Source: Haliea sp. (GTDB lineage: Bacteria > Pseudomonadota > Gammaproteobacteria > Pseudomonadales > Halieaceae). From it: 64,000 nt of DNA. The DNA lies in contig NZNC01000015.1 in NCBI GenBank assembly GCA_002692965.1, positions 372,001 to 436,000 of the forward strand, read 5' to 3'. Below are positions 52,383 to 61,547 of the stretch, piece by piece (positions within the stretch are counted from its first letter, which is position 1; every line of letters begins with the position of its first letter). Both the position numbers and the translations under genes were made by a program. Under the pieces are notes generated by a model, which was not told the DNA's origin, searched no databases, and worked only from the letters and a program-made list of their open reading frames with translations.

Positions 52383-53251
52383 CCCGCAGGATCCTCCGGT
52401 TCCTGGCGGCAGAGGAAGCTCATTACCAGGGTTTCAAAAGCCTGCTTGCACTCGATCATCGCCCAGTGGCCGCAGCGGGGGAAGGTGTGCAGCTCGCACA
52501 GGGGAATCAGGCGCATCGGCAGCAGCGCGGCGTCCAGGGGCGTCACCCGGTCGTCGCGACCCCAGGTGAGCAGTGTGGGCGCCTGGATACTGGCCAGATG
52601 TTCGATGGCGCGGGTGGGAGACTGTTCGCGCTTTGCAGCGATCTGGCCGATGCCCTCGCGGGAATAGATCTGCCGGGTGGCGGCCAGGGTGTTGGGCTCC
52701 ATGGCCTGCTCCCAGCGGGTATCGATCAATTCGGGGGTAATCAGGCTCTGGTCGTGCACCATGGAACGTAGCCAGGCCTCCAGGCGCTCGCGGCTCGGCT
52801 CCTCGGCAAAGGCGGTGAGCAGGTTGACCCCCTCGGCGGGGAAGGGCGCAAACAGGTTGAGACCGATGCCGCCGATACAGGTGAGGCTGATGACCCGCGC
52901 CGGGTGGGCCGCGGCGATATGCGAGCCGACCATGCCACCCAGGGAGTTGCCGATCACGTGGGCTTCGGGCACATCCAGTGCATCCAGAAACTCGACGCAG
53001 GCGGTCACGGCCCCGGCGATGGGGTCGCCTGCCAGTGGCTGGCTGCCCCCGTAGCCGGGCAGGGCCACCACCAGGCAGCGAAAGCGCTGCGAGAACCAGC
53101 CGAGGTTGCCGGAGAAGTTGGCCCAGCCGGTCACCCCGGGTCCGGAGCCGTGGATCATCAGCAGGCAGGGGCCGCTGCCCACCTCGTGGTAGTTGAGGGT
53201 ACCGTGGGACAGTTCGAGGCTGCGGCGGGTGGCCTGGTAATCAATGCGCAT
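52379..53251 (-). CDS. Alpha/beta hydrolase of the meta-cleavage-product type (HsaD/BphD-like)
   Basis: A 290-residue C–C bond hydrolase. The family signature HGSGPGVTGWANF near 34-46 (G-S-G-P-G) is characteristic of meta-cleavage product hydrolases; the nucleophile elbow is VIGNSLGGMVG with Ser near 103, the acid lies in LLTWGRDDRVTPLD near 228-241 and the histidine in FPRCGHWAMIE near 258-268. In steroid degradation the HsaC product is the substrate of HsaD, and this gene is only 4 kb from hsaC, so HsaD is the best guess. It is not in the hsaA–hsaC–kshA transcript. The downstream hypothetical gene overlaps it by 4 nt. Confidence 0.82.
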   Translation of the reverse strand: MRIDYQATRRSLELSHGTLNYHEVGSGPCLLMIHGSGPGVTGWANFSGNLGWFSQRFRCLVVALPGYGGSQPLAGDPIAGAVTACVEFLDALDVPEAHVIGNSLGGMVGSHIAAAHPARVISLTCIGGIGLNLFAPFPAEGVNLLTAFAEEPSRERLEAWLRSMVHDQSLITPELIDTRWEQAMEPNTLAATRQIYSREGIGQIAAKREQSPTRAIEHLASIQAPTLLTWGRDDRVTPLDAALLPMRLIPLCELHTFPRCGHWAMIECKQAFETLVMSFLCRQEPEDPAG

Positions 53252-53322
53252 GGGACATCCATTTCGATTCAGGAGTTGCCGCAGAGCTTAAACCAGCGGC
53301 ACAGGTCGGCCAACCGCCCTGC

Positions 53323-53916
53323 CTAGCTGAGCCACAGAACCAGAACGAAGGCCACCAACAACACCGCCGACACCCAGCGGGTATGACGCCGGAACAGGGC
53401 TTCCGCCTGATCGCCGGCCCAGTACACCAGCAGGGCCAGGCCGAAGTAGCGCAGTCCGCGTGCCAGCGCCGAGGCGAGCATGAACAGCCCGAAGGAAAAG
53501 CCGGTGGCACCGGAGACCAGCATGGCAGTCTGGAAGGGCACGGGGGTGACACCGACGCTGAGGACGAACCAGAAGCCCCGGCTCTCCATCGCCTGCCTTG
53601 CCCGCTCGAACTGTTCCGGCGTGCTGAACCAGGCAATCAGCTGATCGCCCGCGACACCGAAAAGCCACAGTCCCGCGGCATAGCCCAGGGCGACACCCGC
53701 CAGGCAGCCGAGCAGGGCCAGCAGGGCAAACAGGAACATCTGCCGGCGCCGGGCCTGCATCATCGGGATCAGCAGGGCCTCCAGGGGAATGGGAACGACG
53801 GTGGATTCGAGAAAAGACGCCAGGGTCAGCCCCCAGAGTGCGTGCCGCGATTGGATCAGGCGCTGACCCAGACGCAGCAGGCGCGAGCGCGGTGAAGTAT
53901 CGCTGGCATCACTCAC
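53323..53916 (-). CDS. YqaA/DedA-like VTT-domain membrane protein
   Basis: A 197-residue inner-membrane protein of the SNARE-associated/VTT (DedA-like) superfamily, YqaA subgroup. The motif SFLESTVVPIPLEALLIPMM near 33-52 is the re-entrant E-x-x-x-P-x-P segment, and VGVTPVPFQTAMLVSGATGFSFGLFMLASALARGLRYF contains the family F/P-x-x-x-G...R-G-x-R-Y element near 120-160. DedA-type proteins are linked to phospholipid or undecaprenyl-phosphate flipping. GTG 53916 overlaps the DUF454 stop (GTGA) and begins just before the family region; the longer frame reads over the DUF454 gene. Confidence 0.83.
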   Translation of the reverse strand: MSDASDTSPRSRLLRLGQRLIQSRHALWGLTLASFLESTVVPIPLEALLIPMMQARRRQMFLFALLALLGCLAGVALGYAAGLWLFGVAGDQLIAWFSTPEQFERARQAMESRGFWFVLSVGVTPVPFQTAMLVSGATGFSFGLFMLASALARGLRYFGLALLVYWAGDQAEALFRRHTRWVSAVLLVAFVLVLWLS

Positions 53917-54269
53917 GGTTCGGGCCGCCACCACAGCCAGGTGAGCACCACGACGAAGACTGTCGTGACGCCCGCAGCAAAAGCCAGCGGTGCGCCGGAA
54001 AGCCAGAGGAAGGTTGCGCTGCCACCACACATGGCCGTGGCCAGCCACTTGGCGCGCCGGGAAACAGCACCATTTTCACGCCAGGCACTGATGTGCGGTC
54101 CGTACTCCGGATGGTTCAGCAACCATTCCTCGAGCTCCGGCCAGCCCCGGGAGGCGGCCCAGGCTGCCAGCAGCAGGAAGGGCACCGTGGGCATGACCGG
54201 CAGTAACAGCCCCACCGCCGCGAGCAGTAGCGCGGTGACAGCGATCGAGCGCCAGAACAGAGTGTGCAT
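53913..54269 (-). CDS. DUF454 (YbaN-like) small membrane protein
   Basis: A 118-residue inner-membrane protein with three hydrophobic stretches. Family motif: GLLLPVMPTVPFLLLAAWAASRGWPELEEWLLNHPEYGP in overlapping pieces near 20-60, typical of YbaN/DUF454. Function unknown. ATG 54269 is chosen because AAGGAAG lies 1-7 nt upstream at normal spacing and the family sequence starts here. It is the first gene of a reverse-strand pair with the VTT protein (4-nt overlap), and 71 nt further on comes the HsaD-like gene. Confidence 0.83.
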   Translation of the reverse strand: MHTLFWRSIAVTALLLAAVGLLLPVMPTVPFLLLAAWAASRGWPELEEWLLNHPEYGPHISAWRENGAVSRRAKWLATAMCGGSATFLWLSGAPLAFAAGVTTVFVVVLTWLWWRPEP

Positions 54270-54415
54270 GCTTCCTTGCCGACTTCCCGGGTTGCGTGCG
54301 GCCATGATGGCCCGATTGGGGTGCCCGGGGCCAGCACAGATGACGGATCCGGCCAGGTCGTGCCGGGGCTTGTGATCGTTGCGCGACTCTGCTTTTATGG
54401 TTGCAACAATAATAG

Positions 54416-55603
<1,188 letters not shown>

Positions 55604-55653
55604 CGACCTGTTGCGGGTCGGTCATCACTCATTGAAGGGGAAGGGAGCGGCGG

Positions 55654-56427
55654 ATGGCATTTTACGGCAAGGTGGCGCTGGTGACGGGGGCCGCCAGTGG
55701 CATGGGCCAGCTTTCCGCCACGCGCCTGGCGGAACAGGGCGTGCGGGTGGCGGCGGTGGACCTCAACGAGGAGGGTCTGCAAGAGACTGCATCCCGGTCG
55801 CCCAACATCACCACCTTTACCTGCGATGTCAGCAATGGACAGCAGGTCGAGGCGATGGTGGCAGCGGTGCGGGAGCAGCTGGGCCCCATCGACCGCCTGA
55901 CCCACGCGGCAGCGATCATGCCCGGCGGGGCTCTTGCCGACATGCCGAGCGAGCGCATCAACCAGCTGATGGCGATCAACTACGGGGGCACGGTCAACGT
56001 CAGCAAGGCGGTGCTGCCCGGCATGCTGGAGCGCGGTAGCGGCGACATGATCATCTTCGGCTCCATGGCCGGGGATGTCCTGACCCACAACCTCGGTGCC
56101 TACAGCGCCACCAAGTCCGCCACCAATACCTACGCCGAGATTCTCTACCGCGAAAACAAGGACAGTGGTATCCGCTTCCTGCTGGTCTGCCCGCCAGCGG
56201 TCAACACACCGCTGGTCAACCAGGCCCTGGAGGGGGGACCAAAAAGTCTGAGGCAGTCTCGCGAGGCCGGGCGCCTGTCGGCGCCAGAGAAGATTCTCGA
56301 CGCCATCGAGCAGGCGCTGGAGAAGGGCAAGTGGGTGGTGCGGCCGGGCGAGGCTGCCGTGCTGAGCTGGATTCGGCGCATGGCGCCGGGGCTGCTCTGG
56401 AAACTGATGGAGACATCCAACCGCTGA
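55654..56427 (+). CDS. Short-chain dehydrogenase/reductase (classical SDR)
   Basis: A 257-residue NAD(P)-dependent oxidoreductase with cofactor motif TGAASGMG at 11-18, Asp36 after the second strand (VAAVDLN, favouring NAD), Asn109, catalytic Ser137 (FGSMAG), Tyr150 and Lys154 (YSATK). The substrate pocket after PPAVNTPLVNQ is unremarkable. It follows the phosphotransferase gene by 50 nt with a strong GGGAG-type ribosome site and is likely in the same catabolic set. A hydroxysteroid or hydroxyacyl substrate is plausible, not shown. Confidence 0.9.
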   Translation: MAFYGKVALVTGAASGMGQLSATRLAEQGVRVAAVDLNEEGLQETASRSPNITTFTCDVSNGQQVEAMVAAVREQLGPIDRLTHAAAIMPGGALADMPSERINQLMAINYGGTVNVSKAVLPGMLERGSGDMIIFGSMAGDVLTHNLGAYSATKSATNTYAEILYRENKDSGIRFLLVCPPAVNTPLVNQALEGGPKSLRQSREAGRLSAPEKILDAIEQALEKGKWVVRPGEAAVLSWIRRMAPGLLWKLMETSNR

Positions 56428-56433
56428 AACCGC

Positions 56434-56468
56434 AGGCGCATCCCGCTTCGCGCTGGGGGCCTGCGCCT
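56434..56468. terminator. Hairpin between the SDR and LLM genes, probable bidirectional terminator
   Basis: Arms AGGCGCA (56434-56440) and TGCGCCT (56462-56468) with inner partial pairing CCCGC/GCTGGG. It lies in the 49-nt gap between convergent stops. No T-run. Confidence 0.45.
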
Positions 56469-56476
56469 AGGTGCTG

Positions 56477-57505
56477 TCACCCCGCGCCTTGCAGGCGCCG
56501 CAGATCCTGGAGGATCTGCCCCCACATCGAGTCGGGGGCCGCGTAGGGGGCGTAGATGGCCAGGCGGTCGGCGCAGTCGCCGTAACGAGCCAGGAGGCCC
56601 GCGGCGATGTCCCCGGGGTGGCCGCTGACGGCGAAGGCGTCAACAAACTCGTCGTCGATCCGGCGCCCCAGCTCCTCCCACTGGCCCTGCTTGGTAAGCT
56701 GGTTCAGCTCCGGCTGCAGGTCAGCGTAACCGATGGCGGCCATGGGCGGCAGGTAGGCGGGGGTGGAGGCATAGAAGCCAAGCAGCCCGCGCACGTTGGC
56801 GTCGGCGGCCTGCCGTGCCGCCGCGTCCTCCCCGGTCACCACGATGGCGTTCACCTGCAGGGTGAAGTCCCCGCGCTCTCGCCCTCCCCGCGCCAGGCCT
56901 CGCTCCACGGCCGGCAAGGCCTGCTCCCGCAGGAAGCGCTCGTTGTTGAAGGGGTGCACGATCAGGCCATCCGCCACCTCGCCGGCCACCTCGGTCATGC
57001 GGGGGCCGAGGGCGCCGAGCATGACCGGCGGCACCCCGTGGGGGTTGGGGCCGGGGTTGAACATCGGTGTCATCAGGGTATGCCGGTAGAAGCGGCCCCG
57101 GTAGTCCAGGGGCGTGCCCTCCTGCCAGCAGGTGAAGATGGCCTTGAGTGCGAGGATATAGTCGCGCATCCGGGGCGCGGGCGGGTCGAAATCCTCCCCG
57201 AAGCGTTTTTCGATATGTGCTTTCACCTGGGAACCGATCCCGAGGAGGAAATGGCCGCCGCTGTAGCGCTGCAGGTCCCAGGCCTGGTAGGCCAGGTGCA
57301 GCGGGTTGCGCGGAAAGGCCACCGCGATACCGGTGGCGATATCCAGCCCGGGTGCGTGTTCCGCCGCCAGCACCAGCGGCAGGAAGGGATCCGAGCTGCC
57401 TTCCAGGGTGTACAGCCCGTCATAGCCGATTGCCGCCAGCCGTCGCGCTTCCGCGGCGGCGTCGCCCAGCTGGGCATAGAAGGGTCCGTCGATTTTTATT
57501 GTCAC
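56477..57505 (-). CDS. LLM-class flavin/F420-dependent oxidoreductase, TIGR03617-like
   Basis: A 342-residue luciferase-superfamily TIM barrel. The opening IKIDGPFYAQLGDAAAEARRLAAIGYDGLYTLE, cut here at its family-specific G-Y-D-G, and LDIATGIAVAFPRNPLHLAY near 54-73, GGHFLLGIGSQVKAHIEKRFG near 83-103 and PVMLGALGPRMTEVAGEVADG near 160-180 match the TIGR03617 group, which is best known from actinobacteria and usually called F420-dependent. Divergent from the unknown gene at 57585 with an operator-like palindrome between. With P450 and SDR neighbours it looks catabolic. Cofactor not provable from sequence. Confidence 0.86.
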   Translation of the reverse strand: MTIKIDGPFYAQLGDAAAEARRLAAIGYDGLYTLEGSSDPFLPLVLAAEHAPGLDIATGIAVAFPRNPLHLAYQAWDLQRYSGGHFLLGIGSQVKAHIEKRFGEDFDPPAPRMRDYILALKAIFTCWQEGTPLDYRGRFYRHTLMTPMFNPGPNPHGVPPVMLGALGPRMTEVAGEVADGLIVHPFNNERFLREQALPAVERGLARGGRERGDFTLQVNAIVVTGEDAAARQAADANVRGLLGFYASTPAYLPPMAAIGYADLQPELNQLTKQGQWEELGRRIDDEFVDAFAVSGHPGDIAAGLLARYGDCADRLAIYAPYAAPDSMWGQILQDLRRLQGAG

Positions 57506-57555
57506 TGCGGTGTCTCCCGGGTGTCTGTCGCATTGGCGCAGGGTGCGTTATGCTG

Positions 57556-57573
57556 GACTAATAATAATTAGTC
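57556..57573. promoter_or_regulatory. Perfect 18-bp operator-like palindrome between LLM and P450-operon genes
   Basis: GACTAATAATAATTAGTC: perfect 7-bp arms GACTAAT/ATTAGTC around AATA. It occupies the 79-bp divergent gap and ends 11 nt before the ATG at 57585, so binding would block that gene directly. It shares 13 of 18 positions, all the outer ones included, with the palindrome at 12768-12785. Confidence 0.65.
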
Positions 57574-57584
57574 TGGAGTACCCC

Positions 57585-58679
57585 ATGCTGTCACAAATGG
57601 ACGACTACCCGCTACACCAGATCGCCGACCTGATGCGTTTTGTCGGCACCTCCGACCGCAATTTCTATGACCGCTACTACTTCAACCTGCACGCCTCCAG
57701 TGACGACCTGTTCATGGTCATGGGCATGGGCCAGTACCCGACCCTGGATGTCCAGGATGCCTTCGTGGTGGTGCGCCGGGGTGACAAGCACCACGTGGTG
57801 CGCGGCTCCCGGGAGCTGGGCCACGACCGCATGGACACCTCAGTAGGCCCAATCCGCATCGAGGTGATCAAGGGCCTGGAACGCGTGCGCTTCATCGTCG
57901 AGGAGCGCCCCGGACAGCCGCTGGCCATGGACATCACCTGGGAGGGCGCGATTCCCGCCTACCAGGAGCCGCGGCACTACATTCGCAAGCACGGCCGCGT
58001 GCTGTTCGACAGCATGCGCTTCGCCCAGACCGGCTGCTGGAGTGGCAGCCTGCGCATCGGCGAGGAGACTTTCGAGGTGACCCCGGACCGCTGGAAGGGC
58101 AGCCGCGACCGCTCCTGGGGCATCCGCCCGGTGGGCGAGTTCGAGCCGCCCGGTGTGCACGCCGGTACCCCGATCATGGAGGGCATGTGGAACTACGCGC
58201 CGATGCAGTTTGACGACTTTTCCATCCTCTACATCGTCAACGAGCACAACGACGGCCAGCGGGTACTCGAGGACGCGGTGCGGGTGTGGAAGGATCCGGC
58301 GCGCGAGACCGAGTGGCTGGGGCGTCCGGAACACGAGCACCACCTGGTGGTGGCGAAACCCTATCAGTCTTTTATCGACCGTTCGGTGATCCGCTTCCCG
58401 GATGCACCCGGCGGGCCGCTGGAAGTCGCGGTCACCCCGCTCACCCATGTCTGGGTGATGGTGGGTACCGGTTACGGGCTGGAGCCGGACTGGAAGCACG
58501 GCATGTACAAGGGCAAGGAAGTGGTGGAACACTTCAGCCTGGATGTGGAGCAGGACAAGGAGCGCATGTTCGGCCTGGTGGACAATTCGGCCCGCTTCGA
58601 GCTCAGCTCCGGCGAGGTGGGTTACGGCCTGTTCGAGTACTGCTTCTTTGGCAATTTCGACCGTTACGGTGTGGCGTGA
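57585..58679 (+). CDS. Protein of unknown function, lipocalin-like beta-rich, P450 operon
   Basis: A 364-residue soluble protein without signal peptide. It is rich in beta-strand-like stretches and aromatic residues (RNFYDRYYFNLHASSDDLFMVMGMG near 20-44; GSRDRSWGIRPVGEF near 170-184; WNYAPMQFDDFSILYIVNEHNDG near 198-220), a pattern like CrtC/AttH-type lipocalin-fold hydratases, including the R-D-x-S-W-G block seen in them. I cannot name a reaction; a role in binding or hydrating a lipophilic substrate is a guess. The start codon is preceded by CTGGAG. The stop overlaps or nearly touches the P450 start, so the two form an operon under the 57556-57573 palindrome. Confidence 0.72.
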   Translation: MLSQMDDYPLHQIADLMRFVGTSDRNFYDRYYFNLHASSDDLFMVMGMGQYPTLDVQDAFVVVRRGDKHHVVRGSRELGHDRMDTSVGPIRIEVIKGLERVRFIVEERPGQPLAMDITWEGAIPAYQEPRHYIRKHGRVLFDSMRFAQTGCWSGSLRIGEETFEVTPDRWKGSRDRSWGIRPVGEFEPPGVHAGTPIMEGMWNYAPMQFDDFSILYIVNEHNDGQRVLEDAVRVWKDPARETEWLGRPEHEHHLVVAKPYQSFIDRSVIRFPDAPGGPLEVAVTPLTHVWVMVGTGYGLEPDWKHGMYKGKEVVEHFSLDVEQDKERMFGLVDNSARFELSSGEVGYGLFEYCFFGNFDRYGVA

Positions 58680-58681
58680 AC

Positions 58682-59875
58682 ATGCAGATTGATGTCTACA
58701 GCCCGGACAGCTATACCCGGGGTATCCCCCACGAGCAGTTTGCCTGGTTGCGTGAACACGCACCGGTCTATTGGCACGCGCATCCCGACGGTGGGGGCTA
58801 CTGGGTCCTGAGCAAGCATGCGGACATTGTCGCGGTATCCCGGGATTTTCGGACCTTCTCCGCGCAGCAGGGTTTCGTCATGGTCGACGACCTGCCGCCG
58901 GACATCCTGGAAATGGCGCAGAACCAGTTGCTGGGGATGGACCCGCCCAACCACGGTCCGATTCGCCGCGCGGTGATCAGCCGCTTTACCTCGCGGCGCC
59001 TGGCGGCACTGGAACCCCGGGTGCGGGAGATCGCGCGGTCCGTGATGGCACGGGCCCCGGTGGGCGAGGAGATCAACTTTGTCGACGACCTGGCCGGCGA
59101 CCTGCCCACCGCGGTGATCTGCTCGCTGCTGGATATTCCCGAATCGATGTGGGCGCAGATCCGGCGCTGGTCAGATCTGCAGACCTCCGGCTCGGATCCC
59201 GACCTGGGCGGGACGCCGGAGGAAGTGACCCAGGCCTCGGTGGAGATGGGCAGCTACGGTTACAGCTTGGCCAGCGAGCGCCGCGACGGTGATGGGGAGG
59301 ACCTGGTATCCCTGCTGGTGAACCAGGAGATCGACGGCCACCGGGTCTCGGAGATGGAGTTTGCCTCCCTCTTCGTACAGCTGGCGGTGGCTGGCAACGA
59401 AACCACCCGCGGCCTGATCAGCTCGGGCATGCACCAGCTGCTGAACCAGCCCGACCTCTACCGGGCACTGGAAGCGGATGCTGGCAAGCTGCCCCTGGCG
59501 GTGGAGGAAATGTTGCGCTGGACCTGCCCGCTGCACTATTTCCGTCGCACGGCCACCTGCGACACCGAAATCCGCGGTCAGCCGATCGCCGCGGGCGAGC
59601 GGGTGGTGATGCTCTACAGCTCGGGGAACTTCGATGAGGAGGTTTTCACCGACCCGATGCGTTTTGATATCACCCGCGACCCCAACCCGCATCTGGCCTT
59701 CGGTCACGGCATTCACCTGTGCCTGGGGGCCAACCTGGCGCGTATGGAGGCGCGGATATTTTTCGAGGAGTTCTTCCGCGCCTTCAACGGCATAGAGCCC
59801 ACCGGCGAGCCGGTGTACATCCGCTCCAACAATATCCACGGCTTCAAGCAGATGCCGGTGCGCCTGCAGCGCTAG
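58682..59875 (+). CDS. Cytochrome P450, bacterial class I, steroid/terpenoid type
   Basis: A 397-residue soluble P450. The I-helix oxygen-activation motif is AGNETTR at 237-243, the ExxR helix VEEMLRW near 277-283, and the heme ligand is Cys347 in FGHGIHLCLGANLARME. The shape resembles CYP125/CYP142-like enzymes that hydroxylate steroid side chains, but many P450 families share these motifs. Electrons must come from a ferredoxin and reductase not seen here. An alternative GTG at 58676 overlaps the previous stop; ATG 58682 is kept. It completes the unknown-protein–P450 operon. Confidence 0.92.
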   Translation: MQIDVYSPDSYTRGIPHEQFAWLREHAPVYWHAHPDGGGYWVLSKHADIVAVSRDFRTFSAQQGFVMVDDLPPDILEMAQNQLLGMDPPNHGPIRRAVISRFTSRRLAALEPRVREIARSVMARAPVGEEINFVDDLAGDLPTAVICSLLDIPESMWAQIRRWSDLQTSGSDPDLGGTPEEVTQASVEMGSYGYSLASERRDGDGEDLVSLLVNQEIDGHRVSEMEFASLFVQLAVAGNETTRGLISSGMHQLLNQPDLYRALEADAGKLPLAVEEMLRWTCPLHYFRRTATCDTEIRGQPIAAGERVVMLYSSGNFDEEVFTDPMRFDITRDPNPHLAFGHGIHLCLGANLARMEARIFFEEFFRAFNGIEPTGEPVYIRSNNIHGFKQMPVRLQR

Positions 59876-59900
59876 CGGCAGGCGGTGTGCTTCAAACCCT

Positions 59901-60917
59901 TTATTGGCCTGACAGCCGTTTGCCAAAGGAAATGGCGTAGGCCGCGGAGCGCAGGGCCAGGACTGGGTCATCGCTGGGGCTGATGCCGCGGGTCAGCTGG
60001 TTGGGGTCGAAGTTGACCGGCTCGCAGGCCACACCGCCGGCGCCGGTCAGGGTCAGTGTGCCGACACTGATAGTCTCCCGGTCATTGGGCCATTGCAGGG
60101 AGGGATCATTGATCGGGTCTTCCGGATCTGCGAGCACCCACTGCCAGTGCAGGTCGATGCTGCCCGCTTCCGCCAGACGCTTGTTCAGCCGATCCTCCAG
60201 GAAGGCCGCTGGAAGGGTGGCGCGCTCCTCCTCGGTGAGCAATTGTTCGCCCGCAGCCGGCACCAGTTGCCAGCGGAAGGCCTGCATTTGGCCGTCGCTG
60301 CGATCTGCCAGGAAGCTGTGAATACCGAAATAGGTGGCCGCCGTGTACTCCGCAGCCGGCGGGTGCGCCTGCAGCCAGCGGCCCTGGCGGGCCGCTTCCG
60401 GATTCTCTTCCAGGTAGCGTTCGCGGTCCTCGGCGCTTGCCTCGCCCTGCTGAATCAGGTGGTTCAGGCGCAACAGGCCGAGGAACTGCTGCGGGTTCTT
60501 CCCGGCGAACACCGGAGTGGTGAGACCGGCGATGTGGTGGGGCGACTCGCCCTCGAGCAGAAATTTCACGCCAATCCCGCGCGGTGCCCGGGTGCGCTCG
60601 TCGGCGTCCGGGTTGCCACCCCCCATGGAAAAACGCACCACCACCGGCGTGGACTGGTCGAACAGCGGTGTGTCGAAGCGTTCCCGAGCCTCCTCGCCGG
60701 GGGTGAAGCGGCCCTCGGCGCAGACCCCGCGGGCGTGACCCTTGCGCACGCCCGGATGGGTGCCACTCAACTGTTCGAAGATTTCGATGAAATCGCTGGC
60801 GGAGGCGGTGGCGGGGGCCTGATGAATATCCTCTGCCCGCGAGCCGGGGGCGGCAATCATCAGGGCGGTGAGCAGGCTGCATACCGACACACGTTGACCA
60901 GCGTTTGGCAGTGGCAT
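59901..60917 (-). CDS. Exported catalase-family peroxidase (SrpA-like)
   Basis: A 338-residue short heme peroxidase of the catalase superfamily, with signal peptide (MPLPNAGQRVSVCSLLTALMI..., cleavage near residue 28). The catalase-like features are RFSMGGGNPDADERTRAPRGIGVKF in pieces near 95-118, where the distal region is reduced, and the C-terminal heme-ligand helix LRSAAYAISFGKR with R-x3-Y-x2-S. HPGVRKGHARGVCAEG near 54-69 supplies the distal His. SrpA-type proteins are periplasmic and act as peroxidases rather than fast catalases. ATG 60917 follows AAGGA. The 182 bases upstream hold a small 11-bp repeat and no clear promoter. Confidence 0.87.
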   Translation of the reverse strand: MPLPNAGQRVSVCSLLTALMIAAPGSRAEDIHQAPATASASDFIEIFEQLSGTHPGVRKGHARGVCAEGRFTPGEEARERFDTPLFDQSTPVVVRFSMGGGNPDADERTRAPRGIGVKFLLEGESPHHIAGLTTPVFAGKNPQQFLGLLRLNHLIQQGEASAEDRERYLEENPEAARQGRWLQAHPPAAEYTAATYFGIHSFLADRSDGQMQAFRWQLVPAAGEQLLTEEERATLPAAFLEDRLNKRLAEAGSIDLHWQWVLADPEDPINDPSLQWPNDRETISVGTLTLTGAGGVACEPVNFDPNQLTRGISPSDDPVLALRSAAYAISFGKRLSGQ

Positions 60918-61069
60918 GGCGCAGGATTCCTTGTGGTGGCTGTGTGAGCGCGGCGGCTCAACATGGGCGACGTCTACCCCATGCCTTACGCTTGTAGCCC
61001 TAGCGTGGATGACAGGTCCGTGGTGGTCTACTGTTCCGCTTGGCTATGCGCGTCGACGTCACCAGGTTC

Positions 61070-61095
61070 TTGCTACACTCTTGCTGGACTCTTGC
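61070..61095. repeat. Short 11-bp tandem repeat, 2.4 copies
   Basis: TTGCTACACTC, TTGCTGGACTC, then TTGC, at an exact 11-bp period, in the gap between the peroxidase gene and the small coiled-coil gene. It may be chance; an 11-bp period can also mark regulator half-sites. Confidence 0.4.
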
Positions 61096-61099
61096 CGTA

Positions 61100-61396
61100 C
61101 TACAGGACACTCTGAATGGCTGGCACCGCCACTGCCAGCAGGGTCACGCCCATCAGTGCCGATAGCACCCGAAAGTTACCCTGCATGGTTGCCTCGATGG
61201 CCGCCAGCTTGACGTCCTGCTGGTTCAGGCGGGCGTCCAGTTTGGCTGCCAGCTCGGTCATGGCCGCGCGCAGGGTGGCGTCCAGGTAATCCCTGGTGAC
61301 GATATTGTCCGCGTAGAATCCGAATGCTTCCGCCATCAGCTCTGCCTGTACGTCTGCCTGGGATTCAGCATAGTCCTCGTTCAGCACGCTTGCCAT
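61100..61396 (-). CDS. Small coiled-coil membrane-anchored protein (DUF1640/CCDC90-like)
   Basis: A 98-residue protein with an acidic N-terminal part (ASVLNEDYAESQADVQAELMAEAF), a coiled-coil stretch TRDYLDATLRAAMTELAAKLDARLNQQDVKLAAIE near 33-67 and a C-terminal membrane helix NFRVLSALMGVTLLAVAVPAIQSVL. This layout resembles DUF1640/CCDC90-type proteins, often described near mobile or toxin genes, but function is unknown. ATG 61396 is preferred, with GGGCAG upstream; a GTG at 61441 would add 15 residues. It is divergent from the SbcD-like gene. Confidence 0.6.
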   Translation of the reverse strand: MASVLNEDYAESQADVQAELMAEAFGFYADNIVTRDYLDATLRAAMTELAAKLDARLNQQDVKLAAIEATMQGNFRVLSALMGVTLLAVAVPAIQSVL

Positions 61397-61547
61397 TATC
61401 TGCCCGAAAACACGACATGTATGCCCATCCACTATGGCCACACCTGGCGTGCGCCAGTAATGTGACCCCCGTCAAAGTCAAACAGGGCCTGTGTGGGCAG
61501 ATCCGCTTGCTTTGTCCATACTGCAGAATTCGGGGGAATAACACCGC

